A stretch of DNA of 64,000 nt from Pristionchus mayeri (Eukaryota; Nematoda; Chromadorea; Rhabditida; Neodiplogasteridae), in contig BTRK01000005.1 in NCBI GenBank assembly GCA_036245805.1, positions 40,405,469 to 40,469,468 on the forward strand, written 5' to 3'. This document shows, piece by piece, positions 1 to 11,029 of this stretch (its first letter is position 1; the number at the start of each line of letters is the position of its first letter). Under the pieces are notes generated by a model, which saw only the letters and a program-made list of their open reading frames with translations, had not been told where the DNA came from and did not search any database. The position numbers and the translations under genes were made by a program.

Positions 1-788
1 TTGACAGTAAAAGCGGTTCGATCGAAATCTAGCCGCTCCCTCGCCTTGCCAGGGAGGGAGAGGCACATCCGGACCAGGCGATGGTCGGAGTCAAACTCAA
101 ACCGACCAACGACTCCACAGTTGACTACCCTCGCTGTGATGGGCGCTGCAACGTAGTCAATTTGGTGGAATGCGGAGCCGTTGGGGGATCGCAAGGTCCA
201 GATTCGACCGTGCCTTCTCTTGGGAAACGTGTTCAGGATGCGCAGTCTGTTCCTCACGCAGAGCTCAGTGAAGAAGCGTCCGCGTGAGTTCGGTGTGGGA
301 GAGGCGAAGTTACCGACAAATGTTTCATTGCCAGGTTCCCTCGCCACTCGACAGTTGAAATCACCTACCAGAACTGGCAAATGACCTCTTGGGGCACTCT
401 GCAGCGCGGTCTCAACCTGGTCTAGGAAGTCTTCGTACGCGTCGTCATCGTAGGAAGACGTGGCGGCATACGCGCAGACCAGGAAAAGCCGCTGATCTGG
501 GAGGAGCAGAGTGGCTAGACGAGGGGAGAGGCCATTGAACACTGCTCCGCGAGCGAGTTGCGGTCGAAGCAAAAATGCCACGCCATGGGAAGCAGTGGGC
601 CCGCCCGAGTGGTAGACTACAGTGCCTGAGGATGTAAGATTGAATGAGGCACAACCCACAATCCTGGCTTCCTGCACTGCAATCACGTCCCACTTGATCT
701 TGTCGAGGGCGAGCTCCATCTCCGTCTGCTTCTCCCTAGGGCCGAGCGTCCTGGCGTTGATGGTGCCGATGTAGAAATGGCGACCCAT
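1..788 (-). CDS. Non-LTR retrotransposon apurinic endonuclease domain, cut by window edge
   Basis: An open minus-strand frame of 262 codons runs from the ATG at 788-786 off the left edge. It reads as an exonuclease-endonuclease-phosphatase fold, which in RTE-type retrotransposons nicks target DNA before reverse transcription. Visible motifs in order: GTINARTLG (catalytic Asn), VIAVQEAR (catalytic Glu), VLVGDFNCRV, WTLRSPNGSAFHQIDYV and DSDHRLV with the final catalytic His. All expected catalytic residues are present, so this domain looks intact. The frame stays open upstream to 875 and reads NVDTRELYAAT just before the ATG, so the true start may be further upstream. It is clearly richer in G and C than the surrounding DNA. 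The reverse transcriptase would lie beyond the window. Confidence 0.88.
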   Translation of the reverse strand, partial: MGRHFYIGTINARTLGPREKQTEMELALDKIKWDVIAVQEARIVGCASFNLTSSGTVVYHSGGPTASHGVAFLLRPQLARGAVFNGLSPRLATLLLPDQRLFLVCAYAATSSYDDDAYEDFLDQVETALQSAPRGHLPVLVGDFNCRVAREPGNETFVGNFASPTPNSRGRFFTELCVRNRLRILNTFPKRRHGRIWTLRSPNGSAFHQIDYVAAPITARVVNCGVVGRFEFDSDHRLVRMCLSLPGKARERLDFDRTAFTV

Positions 789-2557
789 CGTGGCGGCGTA
801 CAACTCCCGCGTGTCAACGTTCCTGGGAGAGGGAATCCGGGAGGGGGAGCCGGAGACGGAGAGACGAAATCGCACTCAACCGCTCGCCACACACTTGAGA
901 ACCCAGAATGAAAACCAAGTCGTATGTTGTAGTAAAAACACATACAATTTTTTTCACTTGGAACAAGTTCAGTATTGCATCAAGGACTATCTGCTGAATT
1001 TGCAAGACTTGTGAAGCGTAATTGAAAGTAGAAACGATGAGAGGCGGAACATTTTATCTTTCTACATCGATTTTTTTTCCAAACGTCCTGGGGAAGAGCA
1101 TGAAGGACATTTTCATACTAGACATGCTAATTCATGATAAAATAGATTGTCTCCAGGTCAGATCATTAAAGAGAGATACTTCTTCAGCAGCACTTCTTCA
1201 GTTTCTGCATTTATTCAGACACACTTATTACGGTTGACTATGCGATTTCGAAGATTACAATGTTGACCACTCCGTCCTCGCCTCTCGACTCCAGCGCTGA
1301 TTTCAAATCTTTAAATATCACGATTCGTTAGTTACAAAATTGACGATAATTCGAACCGGAAATGGTTTCACTAAATGGAGGTGCTTGTTTTCACAACACG
1401 CCTCAAAATTAGCTAGAATTTTTGGTTTGCTTTTTTCTTCGAAATGATAGAGTCATTACTTGAGGGGTTATCTGATGAATTTGAATCTACATAATCGACC
1501 GATGTCACAATTATAACGAAGCAGTTCGAAGTCATTTGAAGTACTTGTAAACAAATGTTCATCAAGATTGGACACACTTAAATTCTACCGCCGCTGGCCC
1601 CTCTCAAATGGTCGATTCTCTCGCGATTTGCATATAGTGAGAAGGCTGCAAAAATTAACAAAATATATCATTTCAACCGCCTCTGAAATTTTTTGATTGT
1701 TATTTGTACCTTTTTTTGATTGTTATTTATACCATCGTAAAGAAGTATTGGTTGAATCAGGGGCATCTGTGGCCTGATAAAATCCTCTGAAGAATACATG
1801 AAATGATGGTTACTTGCACGAACTAATGGATCTTCGATAACCTTGTCACAATCCGATCTGTGTCTCGCCAGGAACAATGCAAGAGTATTGTATCGATGTC
1901 TTTTGTAGGGAAGACCTCGCAAGAAAATAGCTCTCTTCATTCTGCGTGCTCTCTCTCGTTCGTCTGATCTGCGAGAGATAAGGCAGAATGAAGAGAGCCA
2001 TTTCTTGCAAAGACGCCCAGAACGGCACCGCAATAAAATGAATAGCCCTCTCGTCATCAAAATGTACCTATTACGTAATGTAGTGAACAAAATTCGCTTA
2101 TTAAACACATAAATGGAGAATTCTCTACTCGCACCATGCCAGGGAATTTGAAGAAACTGGATAATTATTAATTTGACAACATTTGGGATTTATAATTTTT
2201 TTTCGCTTCAACAAACGATTGCATCGAGGAACTATCTACTGCATTTGAAAAAGTTCTGAAACCTACATGGAATGGGAAACGAAGAGCGATGTAAAAATGT
2301 ATACTAGAAAGGAGTGTGAAGATAATTTCCACTACTGAAATGTTTGTTTTCTAAATAAGTGTAATTCAGAATGGTTATATTCATAGAGCAACCCTTTATA
2401 GAGATACATCTTGAAAAATAGCGCAGCACAGGATATGAGAAACTAAGTGAAGCGTGTGGTATGACATTTTATTCGAATGTGAACAATGCGAGATGATTGA
2501 ATCAGCGGAGTATCTACAGCGTGTATCATAAAATGCTCCTGAAGCATACATGAACTA
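789..2557. other. No gene recognised; short degenerate repeats
   Basis: AT-rich DNA with no convincing coding sequence. A motif resembling GAACTATCTGCTGAATTTG recurs near 980, 1460 and 2225. Positions 1751-1803 and 2496-2558 are diverged direct copies of one another. Arms at 1931-1945 and 1983-1997 (CTCTCTTCATTCTGC and its complement) can form a hairpin. The 146-codon minus-strand frame here spans this hairpin and has no recognisable family. Confidence 0.4.
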
Positions 2558-3415
2558 TTCGGCCTGTTTAATCTGTCAGAAATCTGCGAGAAAAGTTGCG
2601 TAAAAAGTTCGCGAACTTCTGATTCTCTCCTGTTCGTGTGCTCTCTCTTTTTCTCTAACCAGGTCGTTGAAAAGTTCACGAACTTTTCGACGAACTATGT
2701 TCGAAATTCGTGCTTTTCTTTTGTTTTACTTATTTTTAGGGATTATTTTTGCGTTTAGCTTATGAATACTTTGAAGGATAACCTTCCCTTAGCTGGAATA
2801 GCTTCAGAATACAGCGTAGTGAAAGTAAACACGGTTGGAGTAATTTTTTCGATTATGGGTCACCACTTTAACCACCCTATAATGTCAAGCTATTCCATCA
2901 GAGGGAAGGTTGTCCTTATAATCAGTCATAAGTTAAAAGCGAAAATAATTGATAAAAATAAGAAAAACAAAAGAAAAGTACGAATTTCGAACAAATTTAG
3001 GCCGGTTTTTAACGAACTTTTCAAGGAGCTGCGTGAAAAGTTAGAGAAAGAAGAGAGAGCACGCGTTTTCGAGAGAGGGAAAAGGAAGTAAACAATCACT
3101 GCTTCCTTTTCCCTCTCTCAAGAACGCGTGCTCTCTCGCGTTTCTCTCTGTATTCTGAAGCTATTCCAGCTAAGGGAAGGTTGTTCTTCAAAGTATTCAT
3201 AAGCTAAACGCAAAAATAATCCCTAAAAATAAGTAAAACAAAAGAAAAGCACGAATTTCGAACATAGTTCGTCAAAAAGTTCGTGAACTTTTCAACGACC
3301 TGTTAGAGAAAAAGAGAGAGCACACGAACAGGAGAGAATCAGAAGTTCGCGAACTTTCTGCGCAACTTTTTACGCAACTTTTCTCGCATCTTTTTGACAG
3401 ATTAAACAGGTCGAA
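2558..3415. mobile_element. Palindromic nonautonomous DNA transposon A1 (858 bp)
   Basis: The two halves are imperfect reverse complements over nearly the whole length. Ends are TTCGGCCTGTTTAATCTGTC and the complement of TTCGACCTGTTTAATCTGTC, flanked on both sides by TA (2556-2557 and 3416-3417), which fits a Tc1/mariner-type target duplication. Inside, subterminal blocks such as GTTCGCGAACTT and GAGAGAGCACGCG are repeated and self-complementary. It encodes no transposase. A second copy, A2, lies at 36947-37699. Confidence 0.85.
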
Positions 3416-3896
3416 TATGAAGGATCAACTGCAATGTTGGAACAGGTACATTGATATTCTGTGTTTGAAACATCAGTGTGATGACTAATTGTCACTAACT
3501 GACAAACGCACTTTAAGAAATGTAAGAAAAGAAAAGCGTGTGAAGCTGAAGCACATCACTCAAAGTAATATAATACTGTAAGACTGGACAATAAGACTGC
3601 AAATATTCCTTTTTGGCAGTTTCAAGACAATCGTCGGTGATAAAAAAGCCAAAAAAAATTGATTTAGGCTACAATCAACCGAAAATTTTGACCGAAAATT
3701 CGAATCCCCATTGGCTTCACCATTAGTGACCTCACCATTAGTGGACTCGCTGTTTCACCACTGGGTGAATAATACTCCCAATAGTCCATGCAGTTTTTGA
3801 TCCACCCAATCATCAATATTCTGATTGACCTGCTGCAGCATTCGTTTCGCTTCCTCGATCACCTGGAATATTAATCAAATTTCAAATCAAATCAAT
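3416..3896. other. No gene recognised
   Basis: Unique-looking AT-rich DNA. Near 3714-3745 a short phrase about CACCATTAGTG is repeated twice. The last 60 bases, with repeated ATTTGATTTG-like phrases in the complement, are probably the 3' untranslated tail of the RTE fragment that follows on the minus strand. Confidence 0.4.
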
Positions 3897-4070
3897 TTAT
3901 TCAAACTTCAGGGCATGGGCCTGTTGAATCATGCCGTCGGTCCATTTATCGGGGTATGTTCTGCAAATATCAGCCCAGTTTATTCCTACTCGCTCCACTA
4001 TTTCATCCCGCCATCTCGTTCTTGGTCGTCCAATCGGTCTTTCCTTATCCACTCTGACCCTCGCCGAGTA
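3897..4070 (-). pseudogene. 5'-truncated RTE-like retrotransposon, C-terminal tail of reverse transcriptase
   Basis: The minus strand reads about 57 codons including ERPIGRPRTRWRDEIVERVG and WADICRTYPDKW, ending at a TAA at 3899-3897. The GRPxTRW motif is characteristic of the extreme C terminus of RTE-type proteins. Everything upstream of this segment is missing, typical of incomplete reverse transcription. On its upstream side it joins directly to DNA shared with element N1 near 4060, so it either inserted into an N1 copy or was carried by one. Confidence 0.7.
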
Positions 4071-4253
4071 TTCAAATGCAAAATGGGTATAAAGAATCGC
4101 CTAATCTCGCAATTTCGTATAGTAGTTCTCTAATAGTTTCTGCATAAAGTGACAAGAAATTAGATTTTTCGCATAACCTGATTTGATGGTTTCATGAGGG
4201 TGAAAATTGATGAATAAAATTTTTCGATTTTTGCAATTTTCAGTCCGTTCGCT
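4071..4253. repeat. Partial copy of N1 element arm
   Basis: This stretch (…CTAATCTCGCAATTTCG…, GAGGGTGAAAATTGATGAA) matches both arms of N1 at 6380-6590 and 6775-6980. The rest of N1 is absent, so this is a fragment. It adjoins the RTE tail on the left and the M element on the right. Confidence 0.65.
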
Positions 4254-5497
4254 GTTGCAAATGAATATATGTTGACAAAACTAAAAGATACTACTAGTCA
4301 GTAGCGAAATGAGATAGAGAGATGGCGATTGTCTAGAAATGGGCAGAAACCTTTTTCGGAGATATTGTCCAACCAGATTTCTCAATTTCGATATCTATCA
4401 TTTTTTATGTACGCAAATGTGTGAAAACCCTGCGATTTTATGCAGAAAACGATCGCTTTCGATACTCTAGAGACTACTAGTCAGTAGCGAAATGAGATAG
4501 AGATATGGCGATTGTCTAGAATTGGGTAGAAACCTTTTTCGGAGACATTGTCCAACCAGATTTCTCAATTTCGATCTCTATCATTTTTTATGTACGCAAA
4601 TGTGTGAAAACCCTGTGATTTTGTGCAGAAAATGATCGCTTTCGATACTCTAGAGACTACTAGTCAGTAGCGAAATGAGATAGAGAGATGGCGATTGTCT
4701 AGAAATGGGCAGAAACCTTTTTCGGAGATATTGTCCAACCAGATTTCTCAATTTCGATCTCTATCATTTTTTATGTACGCAAATGTGTGAAAACCCTGCG
4801 ATTTTGGGGCAAAATCATTCAATTTGAGATATGTTTCATATGGTTTGCGCGCCGCCTTTTTCCCCCGTTTGACACGCTGTGCCGCAATTTGCCCCATTCT
4901 CGTCCATTCTGACAGGCTGTGGTCCACAATAAAGCTATTGAAAACGTTCTCAATTCTTGTACTATGTACAACACATGAAACTTAAAAGCTAATGAGCTCT
5001 CGGGAGTGAGCAACATCACTTTTACGATTGAATTTGATAAAATTAGAGTCAGTATTGTAACATCAATAGATGACACAGTTTCATTGGCCAGCTACTAGTA
5101 CTACAGTAACTAGTAGTTCTACAGTAACTTTCGATACTCTAGAGACTACTAGTCAGTAGCGAAATGAGATAGAGAGATGGCGATTGTCTAGAAATGGGCA
5201 GAAACCTTTTTCGGAGATATTGTCCAACCAGATTTCTCAATTTCGATCTCTATCATTTTGTATGTACGCAAATGTGTGAAAACCCTGCGATTTTGGGGCA
5301 AAATCATTCAATTTGAGATATGTTTCATATGGTTTGCGCGCCGCCTTTTTCCCCCGTTCTCCGAAAAAGGTTTCTGCCCATTTCAATATCTCCGAAAAAG
5401 GTTTCTGCCCATTTCTAGACAATCGCCATCTCTCTATCTCATTTCGCTACTGACTAGTAGTATCTTTTAGTTTTGTCAGCATATATTCATTTGCAAC
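4254..5497. mobile_element. Inverted-repeat element M with internal tandem array
   Basis: The left end (GTTGCAAATGAATATATGTT, 4254 on) recurs as its complement at the right end (to 5497), and the next 60 bases, including ACTACTAGTCAGTAGCGAA, are also inverted. Between the ends are direct 183-bp units at 4291, 4474 and 4657, an unrelated spacer (about 4805-5130), another unit from 5146 and then an inverted copy to 5470. Noncoding. The spacer contains a GACACGCTGTG phrase found elsewhere in the window (5634, 7820, 29681). Confidence 0.7.
4291..4805. repeat. Three tandem 183-bp repeats inside M
   Basis: The anchor CTACTAGTCAGTAGCGAAAT occurs at 4291, 4474 and 4657, spaced exactly 183 bp. Units differ at scattered bases (for example GATATC versus GATCTC). 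A fourth unit starts at 5146 after an interruption. Confidence 0.85.
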
Positions 5498-5770
5498 ATG
5501 TTTCGTCGCACAAACTTTAATCAGGCAGAAACTCTGACGAAATTCGAGCGTTTGAAATATGTTTCACATCACCGGGACATAGACAAAGAGAAATTGAGCG
5601 CGCCGTGATAATGAACATTTTCCCCCCGTCTGGCACGCTGTGTGCGGCGGACGTATTCTAATGAGTTTCCACCGAATGATGGGAGAAAAATCAAATATTT
5701 GTTGTGAAGCATAACCAGTTTTCAATTTTTAAGTACGTATTTTCTCCATAGAGCTTAGGTAAACTGAAAA

Positions 5771-5893
5771 CCTATATCGAAAATGAAAAATCGGCGCGCT
5801 ACGAACCCTTGCCCGATACATTCTCTATCGATTTGTGTAATTTGCCCTTCAAGAAATTTCCTACGAATAGCGGCATCTTCGCGTTTAGGTAAA
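5771..5893. repeat. Left direct repeat flanking N1
   Basis: About 123 bases beginning CCTATATCGAAAATG and ending near GCGTTTAGG are repeated directly at 7412-7535. The N1 element lies between the copies, so N1 inserted into or next to a tandem duplication. Noncoding. Confidence 0.75.
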
Positions 5894-5955
5894 TAACGGC
5901 CGTTTTAATCGTTTTTTTCTTCATAGAGCTTCGGGAAAAATGGTGCTCCTGAATA

Positions 5956-7409
5956 CAGTTGCGGACAATAGTTTAGCACCAAATTTAAAATGATCATAAC
6001 TCCTTTCAAAATTGAGATAACGACTTACGGTTTGGAGCATTCGAGAGATACACCACAGGACATTATCGGTATATGGATGACGTGCTGAAACCTAAATATC
6101 GCGGGATACAAAATATATTTTCCGGGAGATCTTTCGATTTGATTTTTTTAAACCTCAGCCGAACTGCGCTATGAAGCCAAATTCATTTTGGAGAGAGTAC
6201 CTCCCCCGATGATGTGAATCCACTATCCAGCGTGTTTGGTGCTTCTCGATGAGAGTCGGGATATCGATTTTCAGAGACCTCACAAATTTGGTTTTTTGGT
6301 TATATCTTCGGAACAAATTTAGATAAAGGGTCAAAATTTCACAGGTGACATACTTTCATGATGGAGCAACAATGTGCCAAGCTTTATAGCGAACGGACTG
6401 AAAATTGCAAAAATCGAAAAATTTTGTTCATCAATTTTCACCCTCATGAAACCATCAAATCAGGTTATGCGAAAAATCTAATTTCTTGTCACTTTATGCA
6501 GAAACTATTAGAGAACTACTATACGAAATTGCGAGATTAGGCGATTCTTTATACCCATTTTGCATTTGAATACTCGGCGAGGGTCAGAGTGGAGCGGCTG
6601 TTCAGAAGTAGTCGGACGCAACAATCTCATTATCCGAACACGATCATTTCAAGTCAAATAAACCCAATTCAACGATAAATGTTCATAACTTAGTCTAAAT
6701 ATGCTAACATGTTGGTTTAGTGCGAATCTGGCAATGCTCTATTTTTCCTCAAACCTCATGAACGCATTCCTTCCCCACTGACCCTCCCCGAGTATTCGCA
6801 TGCAACATGGGTGTAAAAAAACGCCTGATCTCGCAATTTCGCAAAGTAATTCTCTAATAGTTTCTGCATAAAATGACAAGAAATTAGATTTTTCGCATAA
6901 CCCGATTTGATGGTTTCATGAGGGTGAAAATTGATGAACAAAATTTTCCGATTTTTACAATTTGCAGTCCGTTCGCTATGAAACTTGACAGGTTGTTGCT
7001 CCATTGCGACAGAATGAAACCTGCGAAACGTTGACCCTTTAGCTCAATTTGTTCCGAATATATAGCCAAAAAACAAAATTTGTGATGTCTCTGAAAATCG
7101 ATATCCCGACTCTCATCGAGAAGCACAAAACACGCTGGATAGTGGATTCACAACAACGGGGGAGGTACTCTCTCCAAAATGAATTTGGGTTCATAGCGCA
7201 GTTCGGCTGAGGTTTAAAAAAGTTAAATCGAAAGATCTCCCGGAAAATATATTTTGTAACCCGCGATATTTAGGTTTCAGCACATCATACATATGCCGAT
7301 AATGTCCTGGGGTGTATCTCTCGAATGCTCCAAACCGTAAGTCGTTATCTCAATTTTGAAAGAAGTTATGATCATTTGAAATTTGGTGCTAAACTTTTGT
7401 CCGCAACTG
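5956..7409. mobile_element. Palindromic Tc1-like nonautonomous element N1 (1454 bp)
   Basis: Terminal inverted repeats begin CAGTTGCGGACAA and are flanked by TA on both sides (5954-5955, 7410-7411). The halves are reverse complements over most of their length, with a non-palindromic centre at about 6590-6770. There is no transposase; the mirrored 60-82 residue frames in each arm are the same sequence read on opposite strands. Confidence 0.88.
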
Positions 7410-7411
7410 TA

Positions 7412-7535
7412 CCTAGATCGAAAATGAAAAATCGGCTCGCTACGAACCCTTGCCCAATACATTTTCTATCGACGTATGTGATTCGCCCATAAGTAAATTG
7501 CATAGGAATAGCGGCATCTTAGCGTTTAGGCCAAA
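7412..7535. repeat. Right direct repeat flanking N1
   Basis: Second copy of the sequence at 5771-5893, starting immediately after the right TA of N1. Both copies contain GAATAGCGGCATCTT and GCGTTTAGG. Confidence 0.75.
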
Positions 7536-8042
7536 TGTGACTGTTTTCTTCAAAAAATAAATCTTAAAAAAATATTTTGCTTTTTCTTAGGGGGTTATTC
7601 GATCAAAATTGTCAGTATCCAAGCATCTGTTTTAAATCATATATAAATATAGGCTTCTTAAAGTTTCAAAATCATTACGTTTCACAGAAATATTTTAAGA
7701 TTCCTGTGATTTGGGAAGCAACCGGTCGTTGGGGATGGAGGGAAGAATGATTGGGATGGGATTGGAGGGGAGAACAATGAAATCCTCGTCCGCCGTTCAA
7801 ATGAACCTTTTCATCCACTCTGACATGCTGTGTGGACCATTTATATCAATACTTTATTGCTTGCTAGATCGGTGCTCCACAATTTCATTACCTCTCTGTC
7901 TGCCTGGATCGATATTGTGCTTGAGGACTGTCTGAAATAATCAAATTTCAGCGAAATTAGCTCTTTGCCCATGTATGTTTTCTCTATCCACAACGAATTC
8001 ACACACCGATTCAGGAGAATACTTCATTATTATTCATCGCAG
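7536..8042. other. No gene; upstream edge of the rpt-5 array
   Basis: Contains a phrase (AACAATGAAATCCTC, CTCTGACATGCTGTG, 7770-7830) also found in altered form near 29640-29690, so part is a dispersed repeat. The final bases end in a CGCAG acceptor-like sequence directly before an N exon fragment. Confidence 0.4.
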
Positions 8043-8084
8043 GTGAGAGCTACCACGAACAGAGTGAACGTGCTCGACTCCGCG
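8043..8084 (+). pseudogene. rpt-5: rpt-5 N-exon fragment 1
   Basis: Reads VRATTNRVNVLDSA, matching the Rpt5 AAA+ segment VIAATNRVDVLDPA that holds the sensor 1 Asn. It is preceded by an acceptor-like TCATCGCAG. The match stops at GCG, before the ALLRSGR part, so this copy is truncated. Confidence 0.7.
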
Positions 8085-8303
8085 AAAGTCACCTTCCTTT
8101 CCTATCCACATTGCTCGAGGCAGTATTAGCTGCAGCTGCTGTAGTAGTCTCATGCGACTTGCGCGGCGGAGTCGTGGCTGCCTTGCAATGGATGGCTGGG
8201 TGCGATTCTTGGCCGCCGAGTTATTCACGGGTTCTTCGTCGACGATTAGACGGGCTTGAATATGCGAGTAGAGCGTATTAGCTTCGCGTGTAAGATCGTT
8301 GTA

Positions 8304-9118
8304 TTGGGTTGTCCCATAATTCGTGTCGCCATTTTAAAAAAAATATTTCGCTGGAACAAGGAAAGTATTTGAGCTGTTGTATGATGCATTAGATACAGTG
8401 GTCAGCACTCTACATTTTAGTTGCATCAGCGATTAAAGATATTGCCGTGGAGGGGAATTAAACGATTTCGAAAATTTTGCTATAAAATCGATGGTCTTTC
8501 AAAAAGCTACTCTAATTTACAGATGAAAATAATTGTGTAGACCATAGTTACTCTCTACTAGCGATTAAGCTTATTTTGGCACAATCCCTGTCTCCCAAAA
8601 TGCTTTGCGGGGTGACTACAAAACCCGAAATTGTCGACGTGGTTTGAAAATTTCTATGGATTTTCTTTCCGGAACAGTATGGAATTGTCTGCAAATAATT
8701 TTATTTGAATTATCATAATCAAGTGAGCTAGGTTGGAGCATTGGCAATACTAAAATCGTGAAATCGACCGTTTTGAAACTCCCTCCGATGACAAATTGTG
8801 AAATATTTCATCAAACGTTTCAGAAAATTATTATTTAGAAGCATTAATGTTAAGTATAATGCGTCACCCTTCCACCCATATTGCTTGGAATTTTAAACAT
8901 TACTCGTAAAATACCTATACATTTTTGAAAAAGAAACTGTCGGAAATTCTATATTTTCACTTATTGCATCGTCATTCAATGTAATCCGGAGATAAATGTT
9001 CGATAAATTACGCAACATGAGTCTTCTATTAAATATAACATGAAGTAATGAAGGCGAATGATCACTTACGATAAATTAAATGTAAAAGAAAAACGACACG
9101 AATTATGGGACAACCCAA
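8304..9118. mobile_element. Mariner-like nonautonomous element (815 bp)
   Basis: Ends are TTGGGTTGTCCCATAATTCG and its complement, flanked by TA at 8302-8303 and 9119-9120. The terminus resembles those of mariner elements. The interior has no transposase-like frame, so it needs a transposase from elsewhere. Its length matches that of element Y once the insert in Y is removed (about 823 bp). Confidence 0.85.
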
Positions 9119-9873
9119 TACAAGTAGTCGGCTCTGAACGGTCGAGAGAAGAATCTCGTCTATCACTTCCTGTATGCAATCTGCATTGTTTTAGTTTCGC
9201 GTTATCGTTATTGTAAATTTTAATGATGAGCTTCCACTACTGTATGCAGATGCGGCGTAAATATTTATCATCATGTTTGCAGCAAGGCCGAGTAGTTGCG
9301 CGCATGACTTCATTGCTTTGATTTCTCATTGCTTTGCTTTCATTCGCATTGCTTTCTCAAAATTTATTTTTCGGATAGCTGAAATCTTGTTTAAGCATTC
9401 ACTTTGTTGTTTCAATCGCAATATATCTCTGCTGCTGTTCCGATGTTGTAGTCCATCCATGAAATTTGGTTCGAAAACAGAATACAATGTATTTGGGGAT
9501 CCTGGGGACCCCGAGGAAGTAGTGTGAATTATTCATTTTTTGGGGTGCGATGAGTGGTGTTTATTACTGTCTATTTTTACGATTTACTTGTCATGCTTCA
9601 TTGATTGCATTAGTATCTCGGCTTCACTTCCCTATTTTTTCAGCAAAGGCGTTAGCTCTCAATCTGCACTGACGACTTCAACGACACCCAGTGTCCGTGA
9701 GTGAGGGAGGGGATAGTACGGTAGAGATATGCTAATGGTGCCGATCATGCTGATAATGGAGTATGGAGTGGTGCGGTTATGGTGGTAGACTGGATAATTG
9801 CTGGCTAGATGGTCGTGGATGCTGAACTTGATTCCAATGTATCCGTTCACTTTGATGTTTCATTCTTAATATA
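9119..9873. other. Spacer with motif F at its right end
   Basis: No gene seen. At 9843-9866 it carries a copy of motif F (TCACTTTGATGTTTCATTC), the intron-like motif that normally stands about 150 bases before a K exon. The mariner-like element that follows has separated this F from the K exon at 10928. Confidence 0.5.
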
Positions 9874-10770
9874 TTAGGTTGTCTCAAAAGTTTCTGACTA
9901 TTTTAATTTTTTAATGTTTTCACCTCTCCTGTCCTTCGATGTTGACCGATTTGCTTTTGGTCTTCGACCACATACAAGGACTTGGGTTCTCTATCTAGCG
10001 CACATTACCTCAGTCCTAAAGAGCTCGTAAGATTCTCGCCATAAACTCTGAAATTCATCGAGATGGCAAAGAGACTTTCTTTTTCAAAGGGCCAAAATAC
10101 TTCGTAAAATCGTGTGAGGTGCAAATTTATTACACTACCGTGAAGTACTCCCAACAGGTTATTAACGGGTCATATTTGATAGATGTACTGTTATATCCAC
10201 GTATACAAGGAGCGCACAATCTGAAAACCACACTAGCTGATAATTCACGAAGTAGCATCAATAGATCCTGGATTTGTGTTGAGGATCCGAGATAGCTCAT
10301 TTGCGGTGATTTGTGAAGTAATTTCCCCAATAAATATATGACTAGAATTAGAAGATATTTGAACGATTCACTACTGAGTTCAGCTTATCGAAATGTGGAA
10401 GTCGAATGTCAAGCATTAAAATATACCGTTTTCACAATCTCCCGTTCCAAGCAAGCATTGATTTCCGTATTTTACGAGGTTATCTGAACAATTAGTCCTT
10501 GGACTATCCCTCATTCACCAGGTAGATTCAACAGGATAATCCTATTCGAGATTTCATCATCAGCAAAATGCGCCAAAAATAGGCATATTTCGGCATTTCG
10601 GCAAAAATAATTAATGTATCTCATACCACGCACCATAGTTTTGATTTCAATGCATACTAATATTACACTACCCAGACCCTAACTCGTGCTAAGAGGAAAA
10701 TTGAAACACCCGATGGTGACAAGAGCAAACTTGAAAAAATAAATAGTCAGAAACTTTTGAGACAACCTAA
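9874..10770. mobile_element. Mariner-like nonautonomous element U (897 bp)
   Basis: Inverted ends TTAGGTTGTCTCAAAAGTTT extending through CTGACTATTT, flanked by TA (9872-9873 and 10771-10772). No transposase frame longer than short random ones. It sits in the interval between motif F and the K exon of one rpt-5 unit. Confidence 0.86.
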
Positions 10771-10927
10771 TACCTCCAGCTGTTTGCATGCAATTACAAT
10801 TACAATTTGTTGAACAGTTTTAATACAAAATCAATTGTTAAACGTACTCAATTGAATTTTACACCGTGGATGATTGTTCTTATTTATCGATTGATTTGTC
10901 ATATCTTTCATGATCTCGCCCTCAATT

Positions 10928-11029
10928 GCGGCGCAAACGAAGTCGACGTTCCTCAAATTGGCTGGCCCGCAACTGATGCAGATGTTCATCGGGGACGGAG
11001 CGAAACTGGTGAGAAAGTGCTTTGCTTGT
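10928..11029 (+). pseudogene. rpt-5: rpt-5 K-exon fragment, best preserved copy
   Basis: Reads [20 protein letters not shown] followed by IGDGAKLV, an almost perfect match to the Rpt5 segment after the Walker A motif. The reading continues as VRKCFAC, recognisable as VRDAFAL with substitutions, then meets a stop. The Walker A lysine segment upstream is lost to a frameshift and no splice acceptor precedes the match. Good conservation over 28 codons with a broken upstream part suggests a recently decayed copy. Confidence 0.85.

Noticed and set aside
1668..2108. 146-codon minus-strand frame as a gene
   Set aside because: No recognisable domain, spans a small hairpin, and includes diverged direct repeats found at 2496-2558.
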